A DNA stretch of 44,883 nucleotides from Oscillospiraceae bacterium (lineage in GTDB: Bacteria > Bacillota > Clostridia > Oscillospirales > Acutalibacteraceae). Position 1 is the stretch's first letter; the number at the start of each line of letters is the position of its first letter. The stretch is from assembly GCA_015065605.1 (NCBI GenBank), contig SVPZ01000022.1, positions 1-44,883 on the forward strand, in the 5' to 3' direction. The notes beneath the pieces are model-generated. The model saw nothing but the letters and a program-made list of their open reading frames with translations. It made no database searches and was not told where the DNA came from. Positions 1 to 9,187 of the stretch are shown one piece after another. Made by a program: the position numbers and the translations under genes.

Positions 1-99
1 GGAAAGAAAGTCCTCGCTTAATAACTGACTTTCGGTTAGTTCGTGAACCTTTAAATTATTAATAATATCATATCCTTTCTTTTTAAAATAGAACAGCAC

Positions 100-124
100 G
101 AACAACTGTTCTACTATTATTATA
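100..124 (-). promoter_or_regulatory. Leftward extended -10 promoter overlapped by a LexA/SOS-type box
   Basis: Read on the minus strand, a TG-extended -10 (TGCTATAAT; the hexamer is the complement of 119-124) is followed at once by GAACAGTTGTTC (complement of 100-111). This fits the Gram-positive LexA consensus GAAC-N4-GTTC. A box placed across the transcription start would let LexA block initiation. No good -35 is visible, which suits an extended -10 promoter. The controlled gene would lie left of base 1, so its identity cannot be seen. The transcript from about 112 to 1 can form small hairpins (GGTTCACGAACTAACC, and GAAAGTC with GACTTTC), so part of it may be an untranslated leader. The minus frame is open from about 152 to the edge, but that start lies upstream of the promoter and I do not call it. 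Confidence 0.55.
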
Positions 125-198
125 GCACCGCAACTTGCGACATTCACCGACATGTTTTGATTTTTATAAAAAAATTTTTGAAAATTTTTTATAAAAAT

Positions 199-272
199 AG
201 GGGATAGGGGTTAGGATTTAGGATTTAGGGTCTAGGATTTAGGGTCTAGGATTTAGGGTCTAGGATTTAGGG
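199..272. repeat. 14-bp tandem repeat array, TTAGGG-like
   Basis: Three perfect units of GATTTAGGGTCTAG (222-235, 236-249, 250-263) are followed by a 9-base partial unit (264-272) and preceded by degenerate shorter units (TTAGGATTTAGGA) from about 199. The array is non-coding and sits between the SOS-type promoter and the palindromic repeat. G-rich strand runs like these expand and contract by slippage. No function is implied by the sequence alone. Confidence 0.9.
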
Positions 273-320
273 AAATCTTTCCGTTTTGCTTTTGGCAAAT
301 CTTAATTGACATTATGTTGG

Positions 321-450
321 GGATGGCGGATGACCACATCCTAACAATCCCTCAGTCACTAATCTGACAGCTCCCTTTACACAAAGGAGCCTTTATTTTG
401 CCCTCCTTGTGTAAAGGAGGGGGGACCGACGTATGTCGGTGGAAGGATTG
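321..450. repeat. Palindromic interspersed repeat, two inverted copies
   Basis: Two arms face each other: 371-389 (CTCCCTTTACACAAAGGAG) and 402-420 (CCTCCTTGTGTAAAGGAGG), near-complementary around a 12-base spacer. The right arm is followed by a second small hairpin (CCGAC-GTAT-GTCGG, 426-439) and GGAAGGATTGT. The left arm, read in complement, is followed by GACTGAGGGATTGTT. A short stem (GGATG/CATCC) lies at 321-341. The hairpin-plus-second-hairpin-plus-G-rich-tail layout recurs at 44690-44745, so this is a dispersed repeat family. A 60-codon open frame across it (398-580) has no coding character. Confidence 0.7.
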
Positions 451-651
451 TTTTCTCTTCGGGCAACCGAGGACGTTTGTCCCTATCAAAACCCGCATAA
501 ATAAAGGCTTTTTTAAGTTATGGAAACAATGTTTCTATAAAAGATTTATTTTTAAAAAAATATTATTTTTTATTTATTGATTTATAAATATACAACCTAT
601 TGTTGCTTTGTTGCCATTGTCCTATGATTTTATCAATCCTCGTACATAAAA

Positions 652-958
652 AACTTCCCCTTGTTTCGGGAGTTGTTATTAGGGATAAAATGCCTAAAAA
701 AGTAAATTTTTGCGTTCTAATGTGTTAAAAAGCCGTGGTATGCGTCAGCATTACCACGGCTTTTCGCCTTTTATTCCACTAAAAATTTATCTTTTTTAGG
801 TGCGAAGCAGTTTTGTAAGAATAAATTTGTTTCGATTTTGAAGTTGCGAAAACGCAGTAATACTTTGTGTCTTACAAGTTTTTAAAACAAGAAAGCGTAC
901 AAATTTATCTGAAAAACCTATTTGTCCCTAAGAACAACTCCCGTTAAGAGGGGAAGTT
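652..958. mobile_element. MITE-like element with 34-bp terminal inverted repeats (or a long structured RNA)
   Basis: The ends 652-685 and 925-958 are inverted copies of each other, 29 of 34 positions identical, both starting AACTTCCCC and ending AGGGA when read inward. Weaker complementarity continues inward for another 30 bases or so. Inside are a strong hairpin (AAAAGCCGTGGTA with TACCACGGCTTTT, about 728-765) and TTGTAAGA/TCTTACAA arms (about 813-877). There is no open frame of note, so it would be non-autonomous. Its right end is 12 bases from the stop codon of the leftward ABC gene, where the fold may also end transcription. No clear target-site duplication is visible. Confidence 0.6.
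728..768. terminator. Hairpin inside the inverted-repeat element
   Basis: AAAAGCCGTGGTA pairs perfectly with TACCACGGCTTTT around the loop TGCGTCAGCAT. A-runs and T-runs flank the two sides, so it could act as a two-way intrinsic terminator, including for the leftward ABC gene. It may equally be just the core fold of the element that contains it. Confidence 0.55.
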
Positions 959-970
959 AAGTTTAAAATT

Positions 971-3940
971 TTATTCCGTTCTGAGTGCAACGACAGGGTC
1001 TTTTTTGGCGGCGCTTCTTGAGGGAATAATTCCCGAAAGTAAAGTCAGCAGAACACTTATTGCTATTAAGGATACTGCTATTTGCCACGGAAGAACAGCC
1101 GTTAGGTTGCCAAGTCCCGTTAAGTGATGAAGAATTGCATTTATGGGGATACACAAAAGGTAGGTTATCACTACGCCAAGCAGTCCCGACGTAAAGCCGA
1201 TTATTACCGTTTCGGCATTAAACATACTTGATACGTTTTTCTTTGAAGCGCCTATTGCTCTGAGTATTCCGATTTCCTTGGTTCTTTCCTGAACCGAAAT
1301 AAGTGTGATAACACCTATCATAATGGATGAAACGATAAGAGATACTGCAACGAAGGCAACGAGCACGTAGGTAATTGCGTTGATAATAGTGGTAACCGAC
1401 GACATCATTATGCCAACGTAATCGGTGTAGGTGATTTCACTTAATTCATCTACGTTTTCGTTATAACTTGCAATCGCTTCTTCTATAACGTCCTTGTTTT
1501 CAAAGGTTGAAGCGTAAAGATTAATGGTAGAAGGTGAAGCTAAATCAATATAACCGAGTTTAGCAAGATTATCCTTTAAACTGCTCTCGGAAAATTCAAG
1601 TACTTCGTCGTAATATTTAGCGCAATCGGCGGTGGTATAATCGTCGATTTCGTTATCGAGAGCATAAACCAACTGGCTTTGACCCATAAACTCAAGTTGA
1701 CCTTTAATAGCGTTAGCGTACTGTATTTTAACGCCCTCGGTAACCATATCACGATAAAGTTCTTCTAAATCTTCATCGGACATATCTTTAATATATTTCT
1801 TTATTTCGCTTTCTTTCATACCCATTTCTTTTTTAAGGGTATCAATAAGGGTGGTTTCTATTTTTTCTCTGGTTACGCCCTTCATCGCTTTTTCAACCGA
1901 ATCGTTAAGGGTTTTATCGTCGGGAATACTCTTTATTTTTACGTAAATTTGCGCCTTTTCGTTTTTGCTTAAAGTTTCAACGTGATTTCTGAAGGCGGTT
2001 TCTTTTTCTGCGTCGCTGAGATTACCGGTGTTTTCTTTAAAGGGAAGTCCTGTGAAAATATCCTTATCCTTCTTTTCAAGTTGCTCTTTTATAGAAGGAC
2101 TGTCTTTTCCTTTTTCGCTGATATATTCGGTCAGTAGGTGAGTATATCCGATTGATGAGCCGGTAAGCATAGCCGAAACTGCGTCTTCGTTGGGCCTTAT
2201 AATACCCGCTACCTTAAGAACAGTAGCGTTATCGTAAAGATATTTAATACCTGCAGAAGTTTCTCTTAAATCGGTGAAAAGTTTAGTGTCTTCGTCCATA
2301 ATAAAGCAGTCTGAATTTAAAACGGTTCTGAATTCCTGTTTGCAAATATCCTCATAAGACCATTTTTCCGATTTGAATTCTATCTTCTTTTTATCTTCTG
2401 CTGCGCCGATAATTGCGTCGATATCAGCCTTTGATTTAAGACCGAGGGCATAAAGAGTCATATCGTCAAGCTCGTTGTTCTCGTCCAAAATAAGCACAAT
2501 TTCGTTATAGGAATTAGGCCACGAGCCATATACTAAATCATACTGGTCTTTAAGCATTGGATTAATGGGGTCGCCGTTTTGACCGCTCAACATTTCCTGC
2601 CACAGTCCCGTCATAGCCATAGGTGACATAGACATCATCGAACTCATACTATCATCGGTTTCAACACCATAAAAACTACCCATAAATTTAGCAAGCATTT
2701 CGCCCATTAATTCTTCGGTATCGGAAACTATTATTTCACCGTCAACGTTTTTGGTGTAAATAAGCAAATCGTAATTATAGGTGTATTTAATACCGTTTAC
2801 AGCTTCACTTAAAGCTGTGTTATTTTTTGTTTCCTTTTCAAGATATTCTTTAAAAGACTTTAAATCGTTTTCGCGGTTTTCAACCGAATTAAGCGTATTA
2901 ACCAAATCGTAAAGTGCATCCTTTTGATAAACCGCATCCTTTTGGTGCTCACTGTGGCTTTCGGCTTCGTTCATAAAGGTTTCCATAATCGAGCCTAAAT
3001 CGGTGTGACTTGCTTCAAGCATTAACGGATATGAAGAAAGCGTGTCTTCCTGTACCGTATTAATAAATGCCGTCATACCGTGTGATACTGCGAAAATTAA
3101 GGCTATACCGATTATTCCTATACTTCCCGCAAAAGAGGTGAGCGCCGTTCTGCCTTTTTTAGTGATTAAATTTTTAAGCGATAAGCCAAAGGAAGTAAAC
3201 AATGACATCGACGGCTTTTTAACCTTTTTGCCCGTATTTGTAACGGTAATTTCATTTTCTTCAGTTAAAGGATTACTGTCAGAGAGAATAAGACCGTCAA
3301 GCATACGGATAATTCGTGTTGAATATTTTTCGGCAAGTTCGGGATTATGGGTAACCATAATAACAAGACGTTCTTTTGAGATTTCCTTTAGTATCTCCAT
3401 TACCGAAACGCTTGTTTCGCTGTCGAGAGCGCCCGTAGGTTCATCGGCAAGAATAATATCGGGGTCGTTTACAATTGCACGTGCAATGGCAACTCTTTGC
3501 ATCTGTCCGCCCGACATTTCACTTGGTTTCTTTTTTAATTGGTCACCGAGTCCAACACTAATAAGCGCTTCCTTAGCGCGTCTTCTGCGTTCAGATTTAG
3601 AAACGCCCGAAAGGGTAAGGGCAAGTTCAACGTTCTGAAGCACCGTCTGATGAGGAATAAGATTATAACTTTGGAAAACAAAGCCGATTGAATGGTTACG
3701 GTACGCATCCCAATCTCTGTCGTTATAATCCTTTGTGGATTTGCCGTTGATTATAATATCACCGCTTGAATACTTATCAAGTCCGCCGATAATATTAAGG
3801 GTAGTGGTCTTTCCGCAACCCGAGGGGCCGAGAATTGACACAAATTCACTCTTTCTGAAATTAAGATTAATTCCCTTAAGAGCCTCAACGTGTATTCCAC
3901 CCGTATTGTATTCTTTTTTTACGTCGATTAATTTAAGCAT
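971..3940 (-). CDS. ABC transporter with fused ATPase and FtsX-type permease (MacB-like)
   Basis: A 989-residue single-chain protein of the macrolide-export/lipoprotein-release class. The N-terminal ATPase has Walker [10 protein letters not shown] (38-46), Q-loop Q90, signature SGGQMQR (143-149), Walker B IILADEP (162-168) and H-loop VTHN near 197. A first membrane segment (about 260-285) leads into a roughly 550-residue hydrophilic, acidic extracytoplasmic region. Three C-terminal membrane segments follow, with the FtsX-like motif [14 protein letters not shown] between the first two of them. Proteins of this build are usually dimeric mechanotransmission pumps handling peptides, antibiotics or lipoproteins; the substrate is unknown here. 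The start follows AAGGAG. It diverges from the glycosyltransferase pair and has no separate MacA-like partner beside it, as is common in Firmicutes. Confidence 0.92.
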   Translation of the reverse strand: MLKLIDVKKEYNTGGIHVEALKGINLNFRKSEFVSILGPSGCGKTTTLNIIGGLDKYSSGDIIINGKSTKDYNDRDWDAYRNHSIGFVFQSYNLIPHQTVLQNVELALTLSGVSKSERRRRAKEALISVGLGDQLKKKPSEMSGGQMQRVAIARAIVNDPDIILADEPTGALDSETSVSVMEILKEISKERLVIMVTHNPELAEKYSTRIIRMLDGLILSDSNPLTEENEITVTNTGKKVKKPSMSLFTSFGLSLKNLITKKGRTALTSFAGSIGIIGIALIFAVSHGMTAFINTVQEDTLSSYPLMLEASHTDLGSIMETFMNEAESHSEHQKDAVYQKDALYDLVNTLNSVENRENDLKSFKEYLEKETKNNTALSEAVNGIKYTYNYDLLIYTKNVDGEIIVSDTEELMGEMLAKFMGSFYGVETDDSMSSMMSMSPMAMTGLWQEMLSGQNGDPINPMLKDQYDLVYGSWPNSYNEIVLILDENNELDDMTLYALGLKSKADIDAIIGAAEDKKKIEFKSEKWSYEDICKQEFRTVLNSDCFIMDEDTKLFTDLRETSAGIKYLYDNATVLKVAGIIRPNEDAVSAMLTGSSIGYTHLLTEYISEKGKDSPSIKEQLEKKDKDIFTGLPFKENTGNLSDAEKETAFRNHVETLSKNEKAQIYVKIKSIPDDKTLNDSVEKAMKGVTREKIETTLIDTLKKEMGMKESEIKKYIKDMSDEDLEELYRDMVTEGVKIQYANAIKGQLEFMGQSQLVYALDNEIDDYTTADCAKYYDEVLEFSESSLKDNLAKLGYIDLASPSTINLYASTFENKDVIEEAIASYNENVDELSEITYTDYVGIMMSSVTTIINAITYVLVAFVAVSLIVSSIMIGVITLISVQERTKEIGILRAIGASKKNVSSMFNAETVIIGFTSGLLGVVITYLLCIPINAILHHLTGLGNLTAVLPWQIAVSLIAISVLLTLLSGIIPSRSAAKKDPVVALRTE

Positions 3941-3965
3941 CGGTCATTTCTCCTTTTACTTAGAC

Positions 3966-3971
3966 ATTATA
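3966..3971 (-). promoter_or_regulatory. Probable extended -10 of the leftward FtsX-type ABC gene
   Basis: The minus strand reads TGTTATAAT about 26 bases before the ATG, a TG-extended -10. The -35 region (TAGATT at a 16-base spacing) is weak. Confidence 0.5.
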
Positions 3972-4020
3972 ACATTAAATTATTAAAAATCTATGTATTT
4001 TTTTCCATTATTTCATATTA

Positions 4021-4049
4021 TTGACATCTTTGTTAAAATTATATATAAT
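4021..4049 (+). promoter_or_regulatory. Consensus promoter of the glycosyltransferase pair
   Basis: TTGACA (4021-4026) and TATAAT (4044-4049) are exact consensus hexamers at 17-base spacing, 32 bases before the first glycosyltransferase start. It is back to back with the leftward ABC promoter. Confidence 0.9.
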
Positions 4050-4081
4050 ATTATGGTAATTTAGTATTAGGGGATGTTAAT

Positions 4082-4978
4082 TTGAACCGAAAAACATTAA
4101 GAGCACAAACTATTTTGTACCACAACGAAGTGGTAAATCTTGAAAAATCTCTTTATAGCCTTTATAAAGCGGTTAAAGTTTCGAAAGAAAAGGGTGGCGC
4201 TATAGAGTTTATCGACGTTTATTACGGTGATGCTTCAAGCGAACCTATTTTATCAAGTGAGCAGATTAATGCCTTTAACGAAAAATTCGGTGAATATTTA
4301 AAGGTTACCTATACCTTTTTCGGTTTTAATTCGGGCACCTCTAAGGGACAGAATATAATGTTTAAGGACTGTACCACCGATTACTTTATGGCGTATAATC
4401 CCGACGTTATAGTATGCGCTGACTACTTTATAGAAATGCTGAAACCTTTTGAGAGAATGGAAAACGTAGGACTTGTTGAAGCAAAGCAGAGCCCTCTTGA
4501 ACATCCAAAGGAGTTCGACGTTTTAACCGGTATTGAACCTTGGGGCGCTATGGCTTGCGTTATTATTCCCACCGAGGTTTACCGTGAACTCGGTGGTCTT
4601 GACGAGGATAATTTCTTCTTATATTGCGACGACGTTGACTTTACGTGGAGGGTAAGACTTTCGGGCAGAAAGGTTGTTTATCAATCCCGTGCCTTTGTTT
4701 ACCACTCTAAGCACGTTGATAACGACGGACACGTTGTACCGACAAATGCCGAACTTTACTATTCTGCCGAAGCATTTTTATTTATGTGTCACAAGTGGTC
4801 TAATCCCGCTTTACTTAAAAAACTTATCGCCATTTACGAAAACGGTACCGTTCATCAGAAAAAGGCTTTAGCCGAGTACAGAAGAAGAAAAGAAAATAAC
4901 CTTCTTCCCACACCTCTCGACAAAGACCATAAGATAACGACCTTCTCAGGTTTTGGATATTCAAAGAACAGATATTAA
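4082..4978 (+). CDS. Family 2 glycosyltransferase, rhamnosyltransferase-like
   Basis: A 298-residue GT-A fold enzyme expected to move a sugar from a nucleotide donor onto a cell-surface glycan. The nucleotide-sugar motif appears as NPDV (106-109) in place of a classical DXD. The acceptor-side signature GGLDEDNFFLYCDDVDFTWR (about 171-190) is typical of WbbL/RfbF-like rhamnosyltransferases, where an acidic residue in the ED/DD-V-D stretch is the likely base. No membrane segment is seen. The start is TTG at 4082, preceded by AGGGGA at 7-base spacing; no upstream in-frame ATG fits the promoter. A second glycosyltransferase follows after 14 bases, so both probably build the same polymer. Donor and acceptor cannot be read from sequence. 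Confidence 0.85.
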   Translation: MNRKTLRAQTILYHNEVVNLEKSLYSLYKAVKVSKEKGGAIEFIDVYYGDASSEPILSSEQINAFNEKFGEYLKVTYTFFGFNSGTSKGQNIMFKDCTTDYFMAYNPDVIVCADYFIEMLKPFERMENVGLVEAKQSPLEHPKEFDVLTGIEPWGAMACVIIPTEVYRELGGLDEDNFFLYCDDVDFTWRVRLSGRKVVYQSRAFVYHSKHVDNDGHVVPTNAELYYSAEAFLFMCHKWSNPALLKKLIAIYENGTVHQKKALAEYRRRKENNLLPTPLDKDHKITTFSGFGYSKNRY

Positions 4979-4992
4979 TTGAGGTGTAGAAT

Positions 4993-6426
4993 ATGACACA
5001 AAATTATAATCCGACCGAACGTTCGGCGGTCAGTGATTTTCTTAGTGAATTAAGTGTTAAATACGGTAAAGATAACGTTGACCGTTTTATAAAGGGTGAC
5101 TTTCAGTTCAGTGAAGATGCTCCTTTCTTATCGGTAATTATGCGTACCCAAGGCCACCGTCCCGAAGCGCTCAGCGAAGTGCTTTTATGTATGTGCGGTC
5201 AGAGCGATATGGACTTTGAAGTTCTGATTATGGGTCATAATTTAGATAAAGAGGGTAAAGAAAGCGTACTGTCTATTATCGAAAATCTTCCCGATTTTAT
5301 GGAAGGAAAAGTACGACTTGTTGAGGTTGAAGGCGGTAACAGAACTACTCCTTTGAGTCGAGGATTTGAAGAAGCAAAGGGCAGATACGTTTCAATTCTT
5401 GACGACGATGACCTTGTTTTTGAGGACTGGGTTGAAGCCTTCCATGCTATTGAAAACGAGAATAAGGGAAAAATTCTTCATACCTACTGTGTTGCTCAGG
5501 ACTGGATGAACGTTAAGAATAAATATGATGAAACGGTACTTGTTTCGGTTTCTCCTTTTAAGACAATTTACTGCACCGATTTTGAACTTATAAGACAGTT
5601 AAGTCAGAACTACTGTCCAACCTTTAGCCTTGCTTTCCCAAGCGTTGCTTATAAACTTTTAGGTATTCATTTTGACGAAACTCTCACCACTACGGAGGAT
5701 TGGGATTTTCTGATGCGAACAGCCCTTGTTTGCGGTGTAGCTGATAATCCTACCATTACGGGTATATACAGACTTTGGATAAACGCTGAAAACTCTGCTA
5801 CCCTTCATAATAAAAAGGAATGGGATAATAACAGAAAATATATTCAGAAGAAGTTTACAAGCGATTCTATTCTTATACCCAAAACCGATACCGACAGCAT
5901 TATTACCAAAAGCAGTACAGACGTTTATTCGTCAAGGCTTAACACCAACGAATTTACCTTCCTTCTTGACGACGGAACGGGCTTTATGTCACATCCCACC
6001 ATTTCGCCTGAATTTACGGGGGAAAACGGTAAGTGGCACGCAAGAGTTACAGATTTTAAAGGCTTTGACAGTGTTAAAGCGATAAGGATTGACCCTCTTG
6101 TCAGTGGTACTATGACCATTAAAAATTTCAGTATTCAGATAAAAGACGAAAACGGAAATACTGTTGAAAGCAAACTTAACAAAAAGCGTACCAACGGCGC
6201 ATTTTTAAAGAACTCGATATGCTTTTTGGGTGATGACCCACAAATCCGTTATGATATCAAATCTCCCGCAAAGTTATCAAACGTTACGTTTGAATTTGAA
6301 TTTTTCTATGATTTGCCCGAAAAATTCTTTAAGGGCGGTATAATCCGCTATACGTTTAAGCGTTGGACAGCCGCTCTCTATCGAAAACTGAGAGGAATTT
6401 TCAGAATATTAAAAGCAAAAAAATAA
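4993..6426 (+). CDS. Family 2 glycosyltransferase with C-terminal extension
   Basis: A 477-residue protein. Residues about 44-290 form a GT-A domain that begins FLSVIMRTQ, contains GNRTTPLSRGFEEAKG and has the metal/nucleotide acidic cluster DDDD at 137-140. The remaining ~180 residues look like a beta-rich accessory domain ending in a basic tail (RKLRGIFRILKAKK) that may hold it at the inner membrane face. RBS GAGGTG precedes the ATG. It is co-transcribed with the upstream glycosyltransferase and its stop codon lies inside a bidirectional terminator. The likely role is decoration of a surface polysaccharide or teichoic-type polymer. The C-terminal domain is not one I can name. Confidence 0.82.
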   Translation: MTQNYNPTERSAVSDFLSELSVKYGKDNVDRFIKGDFQFSEDAPFLSVIMRTQGHRPEALSEVLLCMCGQSDMDFEVLIMGHNLDKEGKESVLSIIENLPDFMEGKVRLVEVEGGNRTTPLSRGFEEAKGRYVSILDDDDLVFEDWVEAFHAIENENKGKILHTYCVAQDWMNVKNKYDETVLVSVSPFKTIYCTDFELIRQLSQNYCPTFSLAFPSVAYKLLGIHFDETLTTTEDWDFLMRTALVCGVADNPTITGIYRLWINAENSATLHNKKEWDNNRKYIQKKFTSDSILIPKTDTDSIITKSSTDVYSSRLNTNEFTFLLDDGTGFMSHPTISPEFTGENGKWHARVTDFKGFDSVKAIRIDPLVSGTMTIKNFSIQIKDENGNTVESKLNKKRTNGAFLKNSICFLGDDPQIRYDIKSPAKLSNVTFEFEFFYDLPEKFFKGGIIRYTFKRWTAALYRKLRGIFRILKAKK

Positions 6427-6447
6427 GGCTCGGTCGAGCCTTATTTT
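6422..6447. terminator. Bidirectional intrinsic terminator
   Basis: AATAAGGCTC-GGTC-GAGCCTTATT followed by T-run; the complement strand also ends in a T-run. It serves the rightward glycosyltransferases and the leftward ABC/DUF1854 operon, whose stop codons flank it. Confidence 0.9.
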
Positions 6448-8634
6448 TTATTCCTTGGTTTTATTCATCTGTAGCTGTGCCATAACAAGACCGTAGTATA
6501 TGCCTTTCGTTTTTAGCAGTTCGTTGTGGGTGCCGATTTCGGCGATTTTTTTATCGTTTATAACTGCGATTCTGTCGGCGCAACGAAGGGTAGAAAGTCT
6601 GTGGGCAATAGCGAAGGTGGTTCTGTCCTTTCTCAGTCTTTCAAGCGCCTGCTGAACCTGATATTCGCTTTCGGTATCAAGTGCGCTTGTTGCCTCGTCG
6701 AGAATAAGTATTTTCGGGTTGGTGAGAATTGCCCTTGCAATTGCTATCCTTTGTTTTTCGCCACCCGAAAGTTTGTGACCTTTTTCACCGATGTAGGTGT
6801 TATATCCATCGGGAAGTTTGCAAATAAATTCGTGTGCATTTGCATTTTTAGCTGCTTTGATTATATCTTCAAGAGAAGCAGTTGGACAAGCAAAACGGAT
6901 GTTATCAAGCACCGTTCCGCCAAACAAAAAGGTTTCCTGCAATACTACGCCGATTTGAGAATGAAAATGCGCTACGTCCATATCCTTTATATTAACTCCG
7001 TCAACGGTAATAATTCCTTCGTCAACGTCGTACAGACGCATTATAAGGTTAATAAAGGTAGATTTTCCGCAACCTGAGGAACCAACCAAGCCTATCATTT
7101 CGCCCTTATTAACGTCAATATCTATTCCATCTAACACCGGTTCATAGTTCTTATAACCGAAAACCACGTTTTTAAGTGAAATATCACCTATAATATCGTG
7201 TTTTACAGCGTTTTCGTTTGAAACAATTTCGGGTTTTTCATCTAAAACGTCGTAAATTCGCTCAAGACTTGTGGTAGTTCTTACAATATTTCTCGGCAAA
7301 AAGGACATCCAGTTAAGAGGGCCGAGAAGCATACCCGAATATGCTATAAACTGCATAAGTTGACCTGTGGTCATAGTTCCGCCGAGAACCTCGCTTCCGC
7401 CCGTATAAACTATCAAATAAGAACCGAAGGCGATAAGAAGTGAAAGTGTGGGGAAGAAGGTGGCGAAAAATTTTTCGTTTTTGGTTTGCACCTTTTGAAG
7501 CTCGTCGTTAAGACGGTTAAATTCTTTAACCTCTTCTTTTTCTTTTCCATAGGTCTTAACTATTCTTATTCCCGATAGCACGTCCTGAAGTTTATTTTGC
7601 ATTCTGTCGGTCTTTCGCCATTGTCTGTGATAAATCTTTCTGATTTTAGGCCAGAAGGTTCTTGCAAAGATAATAATTAACGGTGCAAATACAAAGGCAC
7701 AAAGGGCAAGGCGCCAGTTCATTATAAGCATTACTACAACAAGCACCAAAAGTGTTACAATCTGACTGAACATATTGCAAAAACAGTCGGTAATAAAGGT
7801 TCGGACGTTTACGGTATCTCCCGTTACTCGCTCAATGAGTTCTCCTGCGCTTCGTTTCTGAATTGAAGAAAGGGAAAGGGTTTGCAGATGCTTAGCCACC
7901 GTTCGTCTTAATTGGTCGGCAACCTTTATACCGAGCTTACTGCATAAAAGATGTCTTAAAAATGCGCCCAGTATATTTAGTAATATTATACCGAAATAAA
8001 TTGCAAAGAAAACCAAAACGACTATTTCGTTACCTTTGCCTTTGGCTAAATATCCGTCGATAAATTCACGAAGCACTTGTTGTTGGAAAAGGCTTAAGGC
8101 GGTGCCGATAAACATTAAAATAATAATAACGGTAAGAACGGGAATATGTGGTTTGCATATTAAAAGAAGTCGTTTTAGATTTTTATTTTTACTGTCGCAT
8201 TTGGGACATGAATTTGTACCGGGGAGTATTCTTCCGCACTTTTTACAAAATTTTTCTTTATCTTTATTTATTACGATTTTATCAAAATCGCCGTTTATAA
8301 AGTTTTTAACTCCTTTGGCAAAGCAGGCAAACAATGAAATAACGGTCATTGTGCAACGGGCAATAACGTATTCTTCGCCCTTTGATTTATAAACGAGAAT
8401 AGCGCCGTTTACCTGATTTGAGCAGGTGAAATCTTCAAAATCGGTGATTTTATACCGTTTTACCGAATCTTTTTCAAAAACGAAAATATCTTCTTTAGTA
8501 GCGCTTATGTAAAAATCGTCAGTAAAGTTTCCATCAACGTCCAAATCCGATTTAACGGTATAAACCGTATTGAGTGAGGTTTGTTCACTTAAAAGAGATT
8601 CATACCTCTTTGGAAGTTTTACGTTTAAATTCAT
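6448..8634 (-). CDS. ABC exporter subunit with N-terminal zinc ribbon (DUF1854-associated)
   Basis: A 728-residue half transporter, longer than the usual ~580 because of an N-terminal extension. Residues 1-125 resemble a small beta-rich domain shared with its partner. A four-cysteine zinc ribbon (C130, C133, C143, C146; CKKC and CPKC) follows, then six membrane helices (about 158-445). The ATPase has Walker A GSSGCGKST (518-526), signature SGGEKQR (623-629), Walker B with catalytic glutamate ILILDE (642-647) and H-loop AHRLS. All catalytic residues are present. It is the last gene of the AraC-ABC-DUF1854-ABC operon, 12 bases after the DUF1854 gene and with RBS AGGAG. The two ABC subunits probably form a heterodimer. 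Substrate unknown. Confidence 0.9.
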   Translation of the reverse strand: MNLNVKLPKRYESLLSEQTSLNTVYTVKSDLDVDGNFTDDFYISATKEDIFVFEKDSVKRYKITDFEDFTCSNQVNGAILVYKSKGEEYVIARCTMTVISLFACFAKGVKNFINGDFDKIVINKDKEKFCKKCGRILPGTNSCPKCDSKNKNLKRLLLICKPHIPVLTVIIILMFIGTALSLFQQQVLREFIDGYLAKGKGNEIVVLVFFAIYFGIILLNILGAFLRHLLCSKLGIKVADQLRRTVAKHLQTLSLSSIQKRSAGELIERVTGDTVNVRTFITDCFCNMFSQIVTLLVLVVVMLIMNWRLALCAFVFAPLIIIFARTFWPKIRKIYHRQWRKTDRMQNKLQDVLSGIRIVKTYGKEKEEVKEFNRLNDELQKVQTKNEKFFATFFPTLSLLIAFGSYLIVYTGGSEVLGGTMTTGQLMQFIAYSGMLLGPLNWMSFLPRNIVRTTTSLERIYDVLDEKPEIVSNENAVKHDIIGDISLKNVVFGYKNYEPVLDGIDIDVNKGEMIGLVGSSGCGKSTFINLIMRLYDVDEGIITVDGVNIKDMDVAHFHSQIGVVLQETFLFGGTVLDNIRFACPTASLEDIIKAAKNANAHEFICKLPDGYNTYIGEKGHKLSGGEKQRIAIARAILTNPKILILDEATSALDTESEYQVQQALERLRKDRTTFAIAHRLSTLRCADRIAVINDKKIAEIGTHNELLKTKGIYYGLVMAQLQMNKTKE

Positions 8635-8646
8635 AAAATTCTCCTG

Positions 8647-9186
8647 TTATAGATAAAGCTCAAGTTTTTTCATTTCCTTGGCGCTGAGTTTATTTATATC
8701 TTCAATTTCGTATCTGTTTTCGCTTGAATCTTTAATAATTACTCTATCACCAAGATGAATAACCGAACCTGATGAACCCGAGGAACTTGAAAATTTACAT
8801 TCGCCCTTATCGGTAAGCACCGACCAATAGGTGTGACCGAATTCTTCCTTTATGCTGTTGATTTTTAAAATACGGGGCATAAAATATCTTATTTCAAGTT
8901 GCTTTTCAATAAGCTTTACAGTCTTTTCATCAAAATCTTTAAGATTTTCGATAATTCCTATTTCTTCATTTTTGCCGTCAATTTTTCTTATGGATATAAA
9001 TTCGTCGGGGTTTGAAAAGGGAAAGGTTCTGATAACGTTTACGTGGCCGAAGTCTTCGTCCTTGGTTTTTAAAGCGACAAAACCACCCTTTGTTTCATAA
9101 AACTCGGCATTATCAACGGTTAAAAATTTGACTGCCAAAAGTTCTTCCAGTTTTTCTTCTTCAATTTTTAAAATATCTTCAGTCAT
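8647..9186 (-). CDS. DUF1854 family protein
   Basis: A 179-residue soluble protein with no signal peptide or membrane segment. I recognise the DUF1854 pattern: a region ending in LEIRYFMPRILKI, then EEFGHTYWSVLTDKGE, and a C-terminal stretch with VIIKDSSENRYEIEDI. Genes of this family sit next to paired ABC transporters in other bacteria, some of them named for cyanophycin metabolism; that is recollection, not something shown here. I chose ATG 9186, preceded by AGGTGA at good spacing, over a GTG at 9195 that would overlap the RBS and the upstream gene. The serine-rich run SSSSGSSGS (about residues 133-141) is a likely flexible loop. Position between two ABC subunits suggests a regulator or coupling subunit. 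Confidence 0.8.
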   Translation of the reverse strand: MTEDILKIEEEKLEELLAVKFLTVDNAEFYETKGGFVALKTKDEDFGHVNVIRTFPFSNPDEFISIRKIDGKNEEIGIIENLKDFDEKTVKLIEKQLEIRYFMPRILKINSIKEEFGHTYWSVLTDKGECKFSSSSGSSGSVIHLGDRVIIKDSSENRYEIEDINKLSAKEMKKLELYL

Positions 9187-9187
9187 T

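Noticed and set aside
1-152. Leftward open frame of about 50 codons running off the left edge
   Set aside because: Its only ATG lies upstream of the extended -10 promoter, and the frame would translate the promoter and LexA box. More likely leader DNA, though a start left of the window is possible.
199-272. CRISPR array
   Set aside because: The units are contiguous 14-mers without spacers, and there are no cas genes in the window.
398-580. 60-codon rightward open frame near the left end
   Set aside because: It runs through the palindromic repeat and AT-rich spacer, has no ribosome binding site, and its composition follows the repeat, not a protein family.
3042-3638. Long rightward open frame opposite the ABC ATPase domain
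   Set aside because: It is an antisense shadow of the conserved ATPase codons, without RBS or recognisable motifs.
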